Of a stretch of DNA of 64,000 nt, positions 1 through 11,072 are shown piece after piece (position 1 is the first letter of the stretch; each line of letters starts with the position of its first letter). The notes beneath the pieces are model-generated. The model saw only the letters and a list, made by a program, of their open reading frames with translations, made no database searches and was not told the origin of the DNA. The position numbers and the translations under genes were made by a program. Source of the DNA: Bombyx mori (lineage: Eukaryota; Arthropoda; Insecta; Lepidoptera; Bombycidae); the NCBI RefSeq assembly GCF_030269925.1, contig NC_085123.1, positions 248,001-312,000 of the forward strand, in the 5' to 3' direction.

Positions 1-204
1 TGCCTGCGATGGCAGACGGGCTTACGTTTCGGCCCATCTGAGGTCCAATTATTAAGGCTCTAGTATTATCTAAGAGAAGTTTATTATAAAGCTCTTGCAG
101 CGATTCTAGGAGGTAAAAATTAAGTTACCTCTAATGCGTGGCATGTTGGCAAAAAATATTACGGAATCATCTTAAACGGAGTACAAAACACAGAGAGCAT
201 CAGA

Positions 205-300
205 GTCTATTCACAGAATCGGACCGGTCCCAAATAATCCGTTAGATCAGGATTATCAACAATCCGGACTGCTCTCTCTCTCTCTACTGCTCTACTGCAT
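205..300 (-). mobile_element. Decayed RT C-terminal fragment of CR1-like LINE
   Basis: Read on the minus strand, this stretch encodes a peptide containing RAVRIVDNP followed by LTD. The same motif occurs in the better-preserved LINE copy at 37460-38200. It is a short degenerate remnant of that non-LTR reverse transcriptase C-terminal region. A CT-dinucleotide run interrupts it near 274-290. No complete gene is present. Confidence 0.5.
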
Positions 301-920
301 GAGGTCAAATGTACGCAGTAAGTGATACCAAATCTGTAGAACCATAAGGAATATAATGTAGAATCGCTATGTTGGAATTTACGGATACCGTCCTGGTCCA
401 CTGGTACCACTAGTTACACACAACTGGTACGCATTTACACACACCACATTACATTTTATTCTGACACAAATTTCAGCCCTATCGATGCGCACCAGTCGAC
501 TACATTGGACACACGCACTCAAAACCGGTTTGCTGTGACGTCGGGTCGATACGTCGTCGTCCGCGCACAGCACCGCGCTGACTTCAGTCAGAGCCTACCC
601 GCATCGACTAACGCCCGCTTACGTTTCGTTCCGATAAATTTGTGTGTGTACCGCCTACGACATTTTCAGGATAACTCTTCGGATATACAAGTTCCGAATA
701 ACCACATTCGGACCGTCGGTCTACTGAGCAATATCACCCGCTCTGTGGAAGACCATCCCACCATTGTTAAACATTTACAAATTACCATTACCATCTGGTA
801 CCACTGTTGGGCATAGGCCTCTCTTAATTCCAACTACTGACTTTGATCTTCAGATCTTCACATCCACTGTGATGTAGGGGAGCAAGTGTGCATGGCCAGA
901 ATGTACGCACAAAGTATTAT
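301..920. other. No supported gene
   Basis: The stretch contains a 103-codon open frame (505-816, plus strand) of unremarkable composition and no recognisable domain. I see no splice-site context or homology that would support it as a gene, and treat it as non-coding or decayed repeat DNA. Confidence 0.4.
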
Positions 921-924
921 AGAT

Positions 925-1193
925 TCAACCGGTCACCGTCTTCGCCGAACCCATCTCTTGCGACGAAAGGGTCGACGAGTAAATTAACCCATAGGCATAG
1001 CCCACTGTGTTTCTCACCGGGTCTTCTCAGTGGGTCGCGTTTCCGATTCGGTGGTAGATTCTGCGAAGTTACTGCTCTTGTTAGGCCAGTGTTAGTAACA
1101 CTGCGTTTTGAGCCCCCTGAGCGCACCTACATGTCAAGGAGAAGCTGAAATAGCCTCTCAAGGCTATCAGCATAGGTAGGAAAGAAAAAAAAA
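925..1193 (+). mobile_element. Jockey-like LINE, 3' tail
   Basis: This is the 3'-terminal segment of the jockey-like LINE also seen at 19710-21468 and 21690-22410. It carries the shared block with TTCTCAGTGGGTCGCG, the TAGATTCTGCGAAG motif, a CTGAAATAGCC block and a closing A-rich tail at about 1184-1193. The 5' part is missing, as expected for a LINE truncated during target-primed reverse transcription. It abuts a Bm1 copy in opposite orientation. Confidence 0.7.
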
Positions 1194-1440
1194 TTTTTTT
1201 TATTGCTTAGATGGATGGGCGAGCTCACAGCACACCCGGTGTTAAGTGGTCTCTGGAGCCCATAGACATCTACAACGTAAATGCTTCACCCACCTTGAGA
1301 TATAAGTTCTAAGGTCTCAGTATAGTTACAACGGCTACCCCACCCTTCAAACGAAAACGCATTACTGCTTCACGGCAGAAATAGGCAGAGTGGTGGTACC
1401 CACCCGCGCAGACTCACAAGAGGTCCTACCACCAGTTATA
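1194..1440 (-). mobile_element. Bm1 SINE, 3' part
   Basis: The sequence is the reverse complement of the Bm1 body and tail. It begins with a T-rich run and TTGCTTAGATGG and ends at CCTACCACCAGT. The tRNA-derived head is absent. Its poly(T) start directly touches the A-rich tail of the jockey-like copy to its left. Confidence 0.85.
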
Positions 1441-1629
1441 GGATGTTACTACAGAATGCCTTTAGCTTATCCACCGATCTGTTTAATGAATAGATTGATA
1501 CATGCGAATTATGGTTCATATTACGTTTACGAAATAGTCAAATCATCCAACATGCTTGACGCAGTATTCCAACTGTTTGTTCACTCTTAAGTATCTGAAG
1601 ACATAATGATTGATAGTAGAAATAAGCGA

Positions 1630-1682
1630 GGTGGCGTTACCTACCCGTGTGGACTCACAAGAGGTCCTACCACAAGTTGAGA
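1630..1682 (-). mobile_element. Bm1 SINE fragment
   Basis: A short minus-strand block contains TACCTACCCGTG and ACTCACAAGAGGTCCTACCAC, which is the middle of Bm1. It is a remnant of about 50 bp. Confidence 0.6.
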
Positions 1683-2729
1683 TTCCGCAGAACTCTCTGA
1701 CAGTGACCGCTCACGGCCTGTAGTGATGAAATTTTATATGATGCAGCATCGCGGGTTAAAGCGACAGCATGCAGGGCCCTGTAAAGTGCTATGAATTGCT
1801 CCAGCACCCCACGCGTCACCGATTTCGGCCACTGACAATTGGAAAAAAAAACCGGTCGATGTAGAAATGAGCGCGGAAACTTCACCAGGCGTCAAATTGG
1901 GACCAGGGCTGATGACCTGAGTTGTACACCGTTTTGACACACACATCTACGACTATGAGATGAGCGTCGGCAGACGGAAGATCCCATAATACTTTTACAA
2001 CACATTACTTTTATTGCACAGAAGTATAACTCGATCATCAAACAGAATGAAATCGTTTTGAAATTAAATCGTAATTTTAATTTTATCTAAATAATGTTTA
2101 GTACTATAGATGCGTCCCGCAATTTTAATGTATTGAAATATACTCGTTTTTATTTTACTTAATTCTTCCTTCAGTTGTTAGCTCGAGGTAAGTTTGGGGT
2201 TTCAATAGCTGAATTAATAAACAGAGATAGGAGAGGTGCGAAGTTTAGTAGGACCAAAATACTGAAAAAAAATCCGCAGCAATTTTTTAATTTATCTTAG
2301 CCATTTTTTTTACCTTTTTACTTTACCGCTTTGGTTTTATGGTTAATGTTAATACAACTAGGCCTAATAGCTTAGATGGAGCTAATAGTCTAGATACAGC
2401 TGATACTCCAACCGACACTTTATTGAGCTATAAAATAGAAACCAGCACTTTGAGATATATTATTTATTACTCTTCAGATTACTCCTGTAGAATAAATAAA
2501 GTTGTGGTTGGCACAGAAAATGTGTGTGGGGCTTAAACGGGTAGGAAAGGTAATTCAGCTTTAGGAAATTGGACTATACAAGGGATAGGCTTCTAAAATA
2601 GCTTTCATGTTGGTGATATTGGCCTTCACAATTGCTACATATGGTCGATCACAGACGGATGATTTATTTATATCTCTCGTTTCGATCTTCACGACTTTTA
2701 AAGTACTATTTTTTTGTACATAATTTTGA
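1683..2729. other. AT-rich stretch without a supported gene
   Basis: No recognisable gene or repeat is visible. Short open frames here lack conserved motifs. Homopolymer A/T runs are common between 2040 and 2340. Confidence 0.4.
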
Positions 2730-3112
2730 AGTCGTCGTGGCCTAACGGATAAGACGTCCGGTGCATTCGTGTTGCGCGATGCACCGGTGTTTGAGTCTCA
2801 GGTGGGTACCAATTTTTCTAATGAAATACGTACTCAACAAATGTTCACGATTGATTTCTACGGTGAAGGAATAACATCGTGTAATAAAATGAAACCCGCA
2901 AAATTATAATTTGCGAAATTACTGGTGGTAGGACCTCTTGTGAGTCCGCGTGGGTGGGTACCACCACCCTGCCTATTTCTGCCGTGAAGCAGTAATGCGT
3001 TTCGGTTTGAAGGGTGGGGCAGCCGTTGTAACTATATGTGAGACCTTAGAACTTATATCTCAAGGTGGGTGGCGCATTTACGTTGTGGATGTCTATGGGC
3101 TCCAGTAACCAC
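2730..3112 (+). mobile_element. Bm1 SINE with tRNA-like head
   Basis: This is a nearly complete Bm1 copy. The 5' head (about 2733-2812) is tRNA-derived: an A-box-like CGTGGCCTAACGGATAAG lies upstream of a decayed B-box-like GTTTGAGTC. The family body (AATGAAATACGTACTCAACAAA, then ACTGGTGGTAGGACCTCTTG) follows. The copy stops after GGCTCCAGTAACCACT, so the last 50 bp of the tail are missing. The head would act as an RNA polymerase III promoter in an active copy. Confidence 0.85.
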
Positions 3113-4287
3113 TGTTATTAGGGGCGAGTCCAACATCAGGCTGCTCTCTAAGAATCACTGATTATCTTTACGGCCCTTACTCCGCACTACTCCTCGGTCC
3201 CAGTCTACCAAATTAACTAGCTAATTAATTCTAAATTTACGATTGTCAATTAATTTACTTTGAAAATGTAAACCCGAGAAGATTTGCAAGTCAATAAACT
3301 TGCTTGTATTTGCTTGCCGTGGGACCCAACTTTACGTACCTTGTGAAACATACGTAACGAGATTTCGATATTAAACGCTATACTAATTTTCAAAGACTTT
3401 CAAACGTTTAGTAACTCAGAATTATCAAGTACTACTTCTTCTTCTCCATCGCTCCCTCATTGCTGAGGATCGTGACTCCGTTTCAGCCTGTCGACTGCCA
3501 TGGAAGCTATGTCAAATAATATCAAGTACACTTCTCACAAAAACTTTACAAATAGCTCTCCAAGGATAAGTCTTATAGTGTCGCATTGTTTGTTTATGAT
3601 CTTAATATTAATGCGTCAAGAAAAACTCGGCATACTTTTTAAGGCTCAGTTTAGGGGGACCGGTGCTTCTCACATCCGTAGGTTTAACCCGCGATACCTT
3701 ACAAGTGACCCCTGGGTAGTGCCAAACTGAGCCGAATACAGAATCGGTGGTAGGGCCTTGTCCGAACTGATGGCGCCCACCCTCCAACTAGATTCCGCCG
3801 CCAAATAGCTTAGTTGTATTCAGGCGTGTGGGTTGGAGCGTTAGTTTTTTCTTTTCTTTTTCGCTTTCTTGCTGGGAGTAAATTTAAATGATAATTGTAA
3901 AATACGGCACAGACATGTATTTAAGCTTGTGAGGCCTGGTTGGTGGACGAGGGTATAGGTATACCCGATGAAACGGTCTTCGCCACCACACACCGATCAG
4001 TAGGAGATTTCAACCCGGGTTTCAATACTACTTCACTAAGCTCTACTTACTCCTTAGAAATTGTCCCGACAACCAGCGTAAAATCCTGTCGTATGGTCAT
4101 TGTAACGGGGTCGGGGGGCGGAGGGGTGCCAAGCGATCATACGTAGGGTAAACTGGGGACCCTTCTCTACCCTGCGTCAGCCTCTCACGCAACCTTTGTT
4201 TGAACATGCATCGTATCCCGCGTTTTATTCAAGTGATATCTTGATCTCACTTCGAACATGCTAACACGCTGGTTTCATCGCATTCCG
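3113..4287. other. No supported gene; unassigned repeat-like blocks
   Basis: The region contains short open frames (for example 3500-3730 and 3940-4146, plus strand) with no recognisable domain. The block around 3725-3850 and the G-rich block around 4105-4130 differ in composition from the AT-rich flanks and could be remnants of an unidentified retroelement. I cannot assign them. Confidence 0.3.
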
Positions 4288-4468
4288 CAGCCCGCTGAGT
4301 TTCTCGCCAGACCTTCTCACCGGACTCCGATCCAGTGGTAGTTTCTGCGGAGCACTGCTCTTGTTAGCATCGTCTCTCAGACTGAGTTCCATGAGCTCGC
4401 CCATCAATCAAGGTGGAACAAGAATGGCTCCACGAGGCTACTGGTAGTTAGATAGGAAAAAACCTTTT
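4288..4468 (+). mobile_element. Jockey-like LINE, 3' tail
   Basis: The block has CCCGCTGAGTTTCTCGCC, a CTTCTCACCGG segment, a GTAG..TTCTGCG motif and an A-rich end near 4457. This matches the jockey-like 3' tails at 925-1193 and 22205-22410. It is strongly 5' truncated. Confidence 0.6.
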
Positions 4469-5156
4469 TAAGCACATCGATTTGATATAAAGTTACCTAT
4501 CCGAGTGTAATATTCATTACAATTACATTAAATTAAATATTAAATTCACTTTTTTCTTGGTATGCTGTTTAAAATCAGAAATGTGGTGAAATTTAGCTCA
4601 GTGGGGACCACTAGTATAGATACCGAATGCATTCCAGTGTTGACGTTTTCTTTTGCTCTCTAGCTAATGAATATGTTTATTTTTCCACGTCATTAATAAG
4701 AAATTTGAAACATATCCGAACAGATTTCCAGTCCGTATGTTATTTTGATCGAGACATAGATCCTTTCAATGAGATAAAACACAATATTGATTTGAAGTAA
4801 ATTTATGCATTCACTTACCGCGCCGTCCACGAATGTTGAGGCTGATTTACGTCTCGTAAATTCTATTTTATTAAATCACTACTTTTTTAATATAAAAATG
4901 TTCTTAAAACCAATTATGTGATTTAATTAATTTTATTTATTTACCCAGACACTACGAGAGTGTGTTCAGTAGACGATGATTGCACACTGTGTTTGGATTT
5001 CTTTGACGTTTTGACGGTTACATTGAACATAAATTTTTTATCTGTTTGTACATAATATTACAGAACCATAAATGGTATCTTAATGGTATCTTAATTTTAT
5101 GTATGTTCGCAGGAGCGCCTCGCGTAGTTTATAATAAATGTGGAATAAAACAATGG
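4469..5156. other. AT-rich stretch, nothing recognised
   Basis: No repeat family or coding segment is recognised. Local base composition is strongly AT-rich. Confidence 0.4.
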
Positions 5157-5390
5157 TCATTTGTTACCGGCGCAGATGCGCAGACGAGCTTTCAGCCTAC
5201 CTGGCATTAAGTGGTTATAGATATCACAATGTGAATTATGGCACTTACGCTGAAACATGAGGTCGAGTCTCAATTGTATACCTATAAGAGCTGTCTCAAC
5301 CTTCAAACTGAAACACATAACGGCATCGCGGCAGAACAAGGCAGGATGTTGGTACATATCCGTGCGAGCTCCGAACAAGTCTTACACACG
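5157..5390 (-). mobile_element. Decayed Bm1 SINE
   Basis: The segment keeps the order of Bm1 landmarks on the minus strand: GACGAGCTTTCAGCC, the CCTGGCATTAAGTGGTTA block, CTTCAAACTGAAACACAT and a final CGTGCGAGCTC. It has many substitutions and is older than most Bm1 copies here. Confidence 0.55.
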
Positions 5391-5867
5391 AGTAATTACG
5401 ACAAGTAACACGACATTTATTCATTCATTCCGTAATGGCGCATAAAGAGTTATTTTTGGTATTAATATCCTACAAACGCTTTATGTTACTAAGCTGATTA
5501 AATATTTAAATCTTAAACCTAAGTGAAATATGATTGGTAAGCTATTTTAACAATTCCCAGTGATGTCTAATTTCCATTCTGTCTTGGGCAGACTGCTCGT
5601 GGAATGAAGTTTTCCAGAGAAACACCTGCCTCGTCCGCTTAATACTCACAGGTAAGTGTTTTTCTCCCCCTGCGGGCTTATTGCGTGGTATAATCTACAA
5701 GATCAGACGAACTTAACGTAGTCAGGCTATTATACAAACAAGGGAATAAATCTTCAAGATTCATATTTTTCTTTTCTTTTGTATTATAGGTAGGTACCGA
5801 AAAACAAAAACAAGAAAAGAGCAAACGGAAAATCTTAAATGAAGTATGTACCTACTACTTTTAACAG

Positions 5868-6055
5868 AACTTTTTTTATTGCCCTTGTAGGCAGACGAGC
5901 TTACGGCCCAACGGCTGGTGAGTGGTTGCCGTCGCCCATGGACTTCAACAATGCCAGGAGCAGAGCCAAGCCGCTGCCTACCGTTGAGTACTCTCCACAA
6001 GCCTCGTTTGAAGAAGGACATGTCATAGCGCTCGGGAAACACCGACGAAACTTCT
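5868..6055 (-). mobile_element. CR1-like LINE, 3' end
   Basis: Read on the minus strand this encodes the end of a reverse transcriptase (PERYDMSFFKRGLWRVLNG), followed by the family 3' UTR (GGCAATAAAA in sense). The same end occurs at 30680-30970 and 37405-38200. It is 5' truncated to about 190 bp. Confidence 0.75.
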
Positions 6056-6394
6056 CACTACGACCGAGTAGTCAGCGCTACTGACCACTACACAAGCGAG
6101 GGATGACATCAGCGGTAAATTAATTGAATGATTCTGCTTACGGATTTCGTTATTCTAATATTTAACTGGTTCAACTACACTAAGGCCACATGGATCGGAA
6201 AATGCAAGAGAATTCAATGACTATAGTCAAAAGATGCCACAGATCAACCGATGAATGTTGATGATGAAAATCTCTGGATGTTGAATTGATTTCTAGAGGG
6301 TAGCGCCCCACCCTACTTATTGCGTGGTCTACACAGAGGACAGCAAGTGCATGAGATCTAGATTGAATAATTTTGCGGCCGTATATTCAGTCGT

Positions 6395-6650
6395 GGTCAT
6401 GTGGAATCCTTGTTTATTAAAGCCTTGACAGATGTTCTCCATAGTTTGCGAGGTATGGTAAGGCGCACGCACTCGTTAAGTGGGGTTATAGTAAGGATTT
6501 TCATCTGATTAGTCCAACGCATGGGGTTTCGTCCACAAGATCTTTTACCATTGACCCTACCCTGAACGACAAGTTTCTCGGTAGACTTGATAGTTAGTAT
6601 GTATGCATAATGTGATTTGAAAATATTGGTATTGAGGTGTGGCACGTGAT
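6395..6650 (-). pseudogene. Non-LTR reverse transcriptase C-terminal remnant
   Basis: The minus strand encodes an 82-residue frame with VVQGRVNGKRSCGRNPMRW, then TNQM and CVRLTIPRKLWR. The pattern GRxxxGKRxxGRxPxRWxxQ is a familiar C-terminal signature of some LINE reverse transcriptases in insects. Only this terminal segment survives. The exact clade cannot be fixed without a search. Confidence 0.5.
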
Positions 6651-7299
6651 TTCTTCTCTACCATCGTTAGCAACAGAATTCGCTTTAAGCTTATGATTTG
6701 TACACCGCCTACAGACTAAACAGCTCATATAACATTCACACGGATATTACAAACGATGTAAAGTGGCTCCGCGAGGGATAAGCCGATGACATGCATTTTA
6801 AGAGATAACACGCAATTATATCGGCCGCTCATGTTAATATAACAGATATTCATTGTTTCATGTAAAAATATGTACATGTTGTAAAAGCTGATATTACAAA
6901 ACTTCATTTCTTATTTTTTTTAAATACAGGAAATGAATAATTTTCATACAAAATTTTGTTGTTTCAATCAGTTTATTCAGGTGACGGTAGTGGAGCATGA
7001 ATTATGTACTCAAACTGAGCGCCGAGACGACGGCGGACTCGGACGTAGCGCCGTGACTGTGTCGCTGTTCAAATCTAACCCGTGTATCAATAATAATTGT
7101 ACTAAGGAAACATCCACTTTGCACATGTCCAAATATGATTTCCGCGATCAAGGAAGAAATAACATCGTGCATTAAAATCAAACCCGCAAAATTAATTTAT
7201 TTGAGGCCGCCTAAATGAATAAATTAAGATAAAAATAATAAAAATAATACAAATGATAATATTCTTCAATTCAATTCGAAAAATCCTGCCTATTTCTGC
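6651..7299. other. No supported gene
   Basis: AT-rich DNA with small open frames (6725-6907 minus, 6933-7175 plus) that show no known motif. Around 7140-7200 the sequence (GAAATAACATCGTGCATTAAAATCAAACCCGC) recalls the middle of Bm1, so a decayed Bm1 fragment may be present. Confidence 0.35.
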
Positions 7300-7705
7300 C
7301 ATGAGGCCCTGGTAGCTTTTCAATTTCACAAGGGCAGGTGGACGAGCACGGCCTCAGCCAGGATAAGTGGGATTTGGCAACAGCAGCTCGAACGCCTCCG
7401 GAACCCAATAGATCAAAGGCAGCTGCTTTGCAAATGCATTTTTTTCTCCACTAATCTGGTAACCGTAGAGGGTTCAAAGAGAGGCCAGCGTAACCGAGCG
7501 AAGGTGTGCTCACGGGGCTCTAACCTGAGGACGTTGCTAACACTAGCCCTAGTAATAGCTTCGCAGAATCTACCACCGGATCGAAAACGCGACCCACTGA
7601 GAAGATCCGGCGAGAAACTCAGTGGGCTATGTCTATGAGTTAATTTACTCGCCGAGCCCTTCGTCTCAAGCGACGAGTTCGAAGAGAGCGGTGACCGGTG
7701 CTTGA
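7300..7705 (-). mobile_element. Jockey-like LINE, 3' part
   Basis: On the minus strand this matches the 3' portion of the copy at 19747-20060. Shared features are GCCCTGGTAGCTTTTC near the end, the ACCACCGGATCG block and the block containing GAAACTCAGTGGGC. A residual reading frame (SNSSLETKGSASKLTHRHSPLS) corresponds to the decayed end of ORF2 and the 3' UTR. Confidence 0.65.
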
Positions 7706-7964
7706 AGTAGGTACCTAAAAGCACCTGTGGAACCACCGCGAATGCATCTGTTCACACGCCGCCTTTTATACTGGCGTCACGGCATTCAGCATGCATGTTT
7801 TCGATTCTAAACTAAACAACATTCTATCGTTTCAATGACAATTAAAACAAGGTCTTAATATTACATCAGTCATCCTCCACGACACATGTAGTAGACACAC
7901 TACCATTTGTTGTTACACGCGTATGTACATTGCTACATTATGCTTAAAATTTATTTAATTTTAA

Positions 7965-9190
7965 TCTATACTAATATTACAAAGCTGAAGAGTTTGTTTA
8001 TTTGTTTGAACGCGCTAATCTCAGGAACTACTGGTCCGTTTAGAAAAATTCTTTCAGTGTTAGATAGCTCGTTTATTGAGGAAGGCCTTTGATCAACAAT
8101 GTTACTATTGTTGATTCGTTTTTGTGAGCTTCCGTCGCGTGCACTGCGGAAACGGTTAAAGTTTCGCTAAAATAATGTATGACAGAATTGTTCCCCTTTA
8201 AAAGATCTAAAAAAAAGTCCGCGACAACATAATAATATGTCTATATGTTAAGGTTAGCTCACTATAACGTTTTTTAAGCTAACCAAAATTTGTTCAAAAA
8301 TAAATCATTATTTGTGAATATGTTTTTATGAAGATATTATTAATCCCTATCCAAATAAATACGTTATTCATTACAAGTATTTCATATTAAAGAAATTTAC
8401 CCACACTTGATTTTAGTGAGTATCTCGCTATGAGTATTTTAATGAGTATGAGAAGATATCGCAGCTTTAAAATAACATCGCAGCAAATAATGATCAAGCG
8501 CGTAATATTGATGTACAAGGCGCCGACCGACCGGTGCGCGGCGGCACCGATTAAAAACAATGACAAGAAACACCCAAATCACTTCAAGATAGGCTTTGAA
8601 AATTATAGATTTTCGTGGATTTCTTCAGGATCCCATCACCTTGATGATTACAGAATAATTCGGGAAGTCTACCTTTTACGAACAAAAAAGAGAATTATCA
8701 GAATCGGTTCAAGCATTCTTGAGAAATCCGTGAACATACATAGATAAAAAATTGTAGTCGAATTGATAGGCTGGTGGTAGGACCTCTTGGGAGTCCGCAC
8801 GGGTAGGTACCACCACCCCGCTTATTTCCGCCGTGAAGCAGTAATGCGTTTCGGTTCGAAGGGTGGGGTAGCCGTTGTAACTATACTGAGATCTTAGAAC
8901 TGATATCTCGAGGTGGGTGGCGCATTTACGTTGTAGATGTCTATGGGCTCCAGTAACCACTTAACACCAGGTAGGCTGTGAGTTCGTCCATCCATCTAAG
9001 CAATAAAAAAAAAAAAAAGGCTCCTCTTTTGAAGTCGGTTAAAAAGCGTGATTTTGGTACCTTAAATAGCTCCTTGACATTCTATTATTCAAAAATATCT
9101 AAACTTTCTACGTAAATGAAGTCACGGGTAAAATTTAGCGTTTTGCCAAAGTAACTATCCCACACGGGCGAAGTCGCGAGTAAAAGCTAG
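7965..9190 (+). mobile_element. Lep1-like non-autonomous Helitron
   Basis: The element begins TCTATACTAATATTACAAAG and ends AAAAGCTAG, preceded by A and followed by T. This fits the Helitron pattern of 5'-TC, 3'-CTRR and insertion between A and T without target duplication. A second copy of the same family lies inverted at 32283-32977. This copy has been enlarged twice: a Bm1 at 8764-9017, and an extra segment at about 8376-8593 that the other copy lacks. No Rep/helicase is encoded, so mobilisation would need an autonomous Helitron. Confidence 0.8.
8764..9017 (+). mobile_element. Bm1 SINE nested in Helitron
   Basis: This is a Bm1 3' part, from GGTGGTAGGACCTCTTGGG to CATCTAAGCAATAAAAAA. It is flanked by AGGCT on both sides, consistent with a 5-bp target duplication. 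The Helitron must be older than this insertion. Confidence 0.8.
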
Positions 9191-9738
9191 TTTTATAATA
9201 TTTTGCTTAGCGCTAACATATTTATTCGAACGTGTTGAATTAACATCAACCTTAACATAGTTACTAATGGCTTTAATTGTTTTAACATATTATTTTTACA
9301 TTCCATACATTACATTACATTACATATTATTAGTAAACTAGACGCTACAGGATGTGGCAATTAAGTACAATACAGTTGATTGTTACAATTGTAGTGTTAA
9401 GTGATAAGCCGTTATATATTATTCTACTTTTATAAAATACATTACGTTTTTTGTTAACGCTGGATTTTATTTTCCATCAAATTTTCGTACAAAAAGCTGC
9501 ATTTCAAATCGATTCCTAGAAGCAAACTCCGAAAACCCAGATAATTTCATATAATATGATGACAACAACGGCTCAAATGTCATTAACAGTTAAAATAATT
9601 TATTAAAACGATATTGTAATGGTTGTCAACCTTTGTACCGAAATCTGCAAGTGACGTTTCAGCGCTATGAAGGGATAATTATAAAACGCTTAAGAAATTT
9701 GTATTGCTATTAGTTTTGTTGTTGATAGCGATTAAACT
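9191..9738. other. AT-rich stretch, nothing recognised
   Basis: No gene or repeat family is identified. A CATTA/ACATT microsatellite-like run occurs near 9300-9326. Confidence 0.4.
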
Positions 9739-10666
9739 AGAAAATAAAAATCGGTAAAAAACTTTTAAGTTAAACGGTTTTATTTTATGTGCACTGAAAA
9801 CTACAAAATAAATAAATAGTTACTTACCTATCAACCTACGTAGGTCATCTCGGTCATTAATATCTCTGATGGTAGTGGTTGTCATAACATGAACCATGTC
9901 AGCGGCCGAAAGGCAGTTCATGAAAGAACACTAACACCAGGGTTTGCTTGGTAGGTAAACTAAGCACACACTATAACAAGTAGGTATTTTGACCTTCTAG
10001 TTCAGAAATATTTTAGTACTAGGCAGAATAGCTTTTAGGCATATTAGACTAAAATAAAAACGTGGGGCCCCTCTGAAATCATACCTATGGTAGAGCATAT
10101 CTTATACTTTGGTAGATCATGAGCTCGGCGTTCGCTGGTGAAGCCGCCACGGCTGGTTATTGATGGTCAAAACCTCCAGTTACGATTATAGTAAGTCGAT
10201 TCAGCGGACCCTGGACTCCGGAGCTATGAGGTTTCGGATGCGACCGGGATAAGCCGCTAGGATGATGATGATGATTATAATAAGTCGATACAATCCACAC
10301 TTAGTATAGTAGAAAGTAATACAGAAATAATAATGGGCCCCACGTTTTTATTTTAGTCTAATATGCCTAAAAGCTATTCTGCCTAGTACTAAAATATTTC
10401 TGAACTAGAAGGTCAAAATACCTACTTGTTATAGTGTGTGCTTAGTTTACCTACCAAGCAAACCCTGGTGTTAGTGTTCTTTCATGAACTGCCTTTCGGC
10501 CGCTGACATGGTTCATGTTATGACAACCACTACCATCAGAGATATTAATGACCGAGATGACCTACGTAGGTTGATAGGTAAGTAACTATTTATTTATTTT
10601 GTAGTTTTCAGTGCACATAAAATAAAACCGTTTAACTTAAAAGTTTTTTACCGATTTTTATTTTCT
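9739..10666. repeat. Large inverted repeat (332-bp arms, 264-bp loop)
   Basis: Bases 9739-10070 and 10335-10666 are reverse complements. Paired coordinates sum to a constant 20405 across the segments I compared, so there are no indels and I saw no mismatch. Pairing breaks at both ends (9738/10667 and 10071/10334). The loop contains an ATG/GAT microsatellite near 10261-10276. No ORF or obvious flanking target duplication accompanies it. It lies immediately beyond the 3' end of the Helitron helicase remnant. Confidence 0.9.
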
Positions 10667-10784
10667 TGTTTTTAGTATTTAGTGAAATTGTCTACCGAAC
10701 CGAATATTCCTCATTCTATTTAATTCATTCAGTGCATCATTATTACATGGTTTCTTACCTGATAATTTAGTACAATCTAATTCC

Positions 10785-11072
10785 TCAATACATAGATAGC
10801 CCTTCCAGAGACTTGACTCGACTTAGAGCCACGTATGCTTGTCCTTCCTCAAACAATTTTGAGCCCAAATATACTACTGCATGGTCGACGGTGCTGCCCT
10901 GCATTTTATGGACGGTGGATGCCCATGACAAAACTAAGGGCAACATCCTTCTTTCAGCCGTACCATAATTGAATTTTGCTGGAAACTGTATGGCTTTAGG
11001 GTAAATAGCGTGCATGCCGTTACATTGCACGCCGGCAAATCCCGAAGTGAAAACGCTGTGGTCACCTTGATG
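10785..11072 (-). pseudogene. Helitron helicase C-terminal remnant
   Basis: The minus strand encodes the end of a PIF1-family helicase as found in Helitron RepHel proteins. After a region reading [18 protein letters not shown], it keeps [19 protein letters not shown] (motif V-like) and [16 protein letters not shown] (motif VI). Everything N-terminal of this in the helicase, and the Rep nuclease, is missing. The remnant joins directly, in another frame, to the N-terminal piece at about 11073, so a large internal deletion is inferred. Confidence 0.75.
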
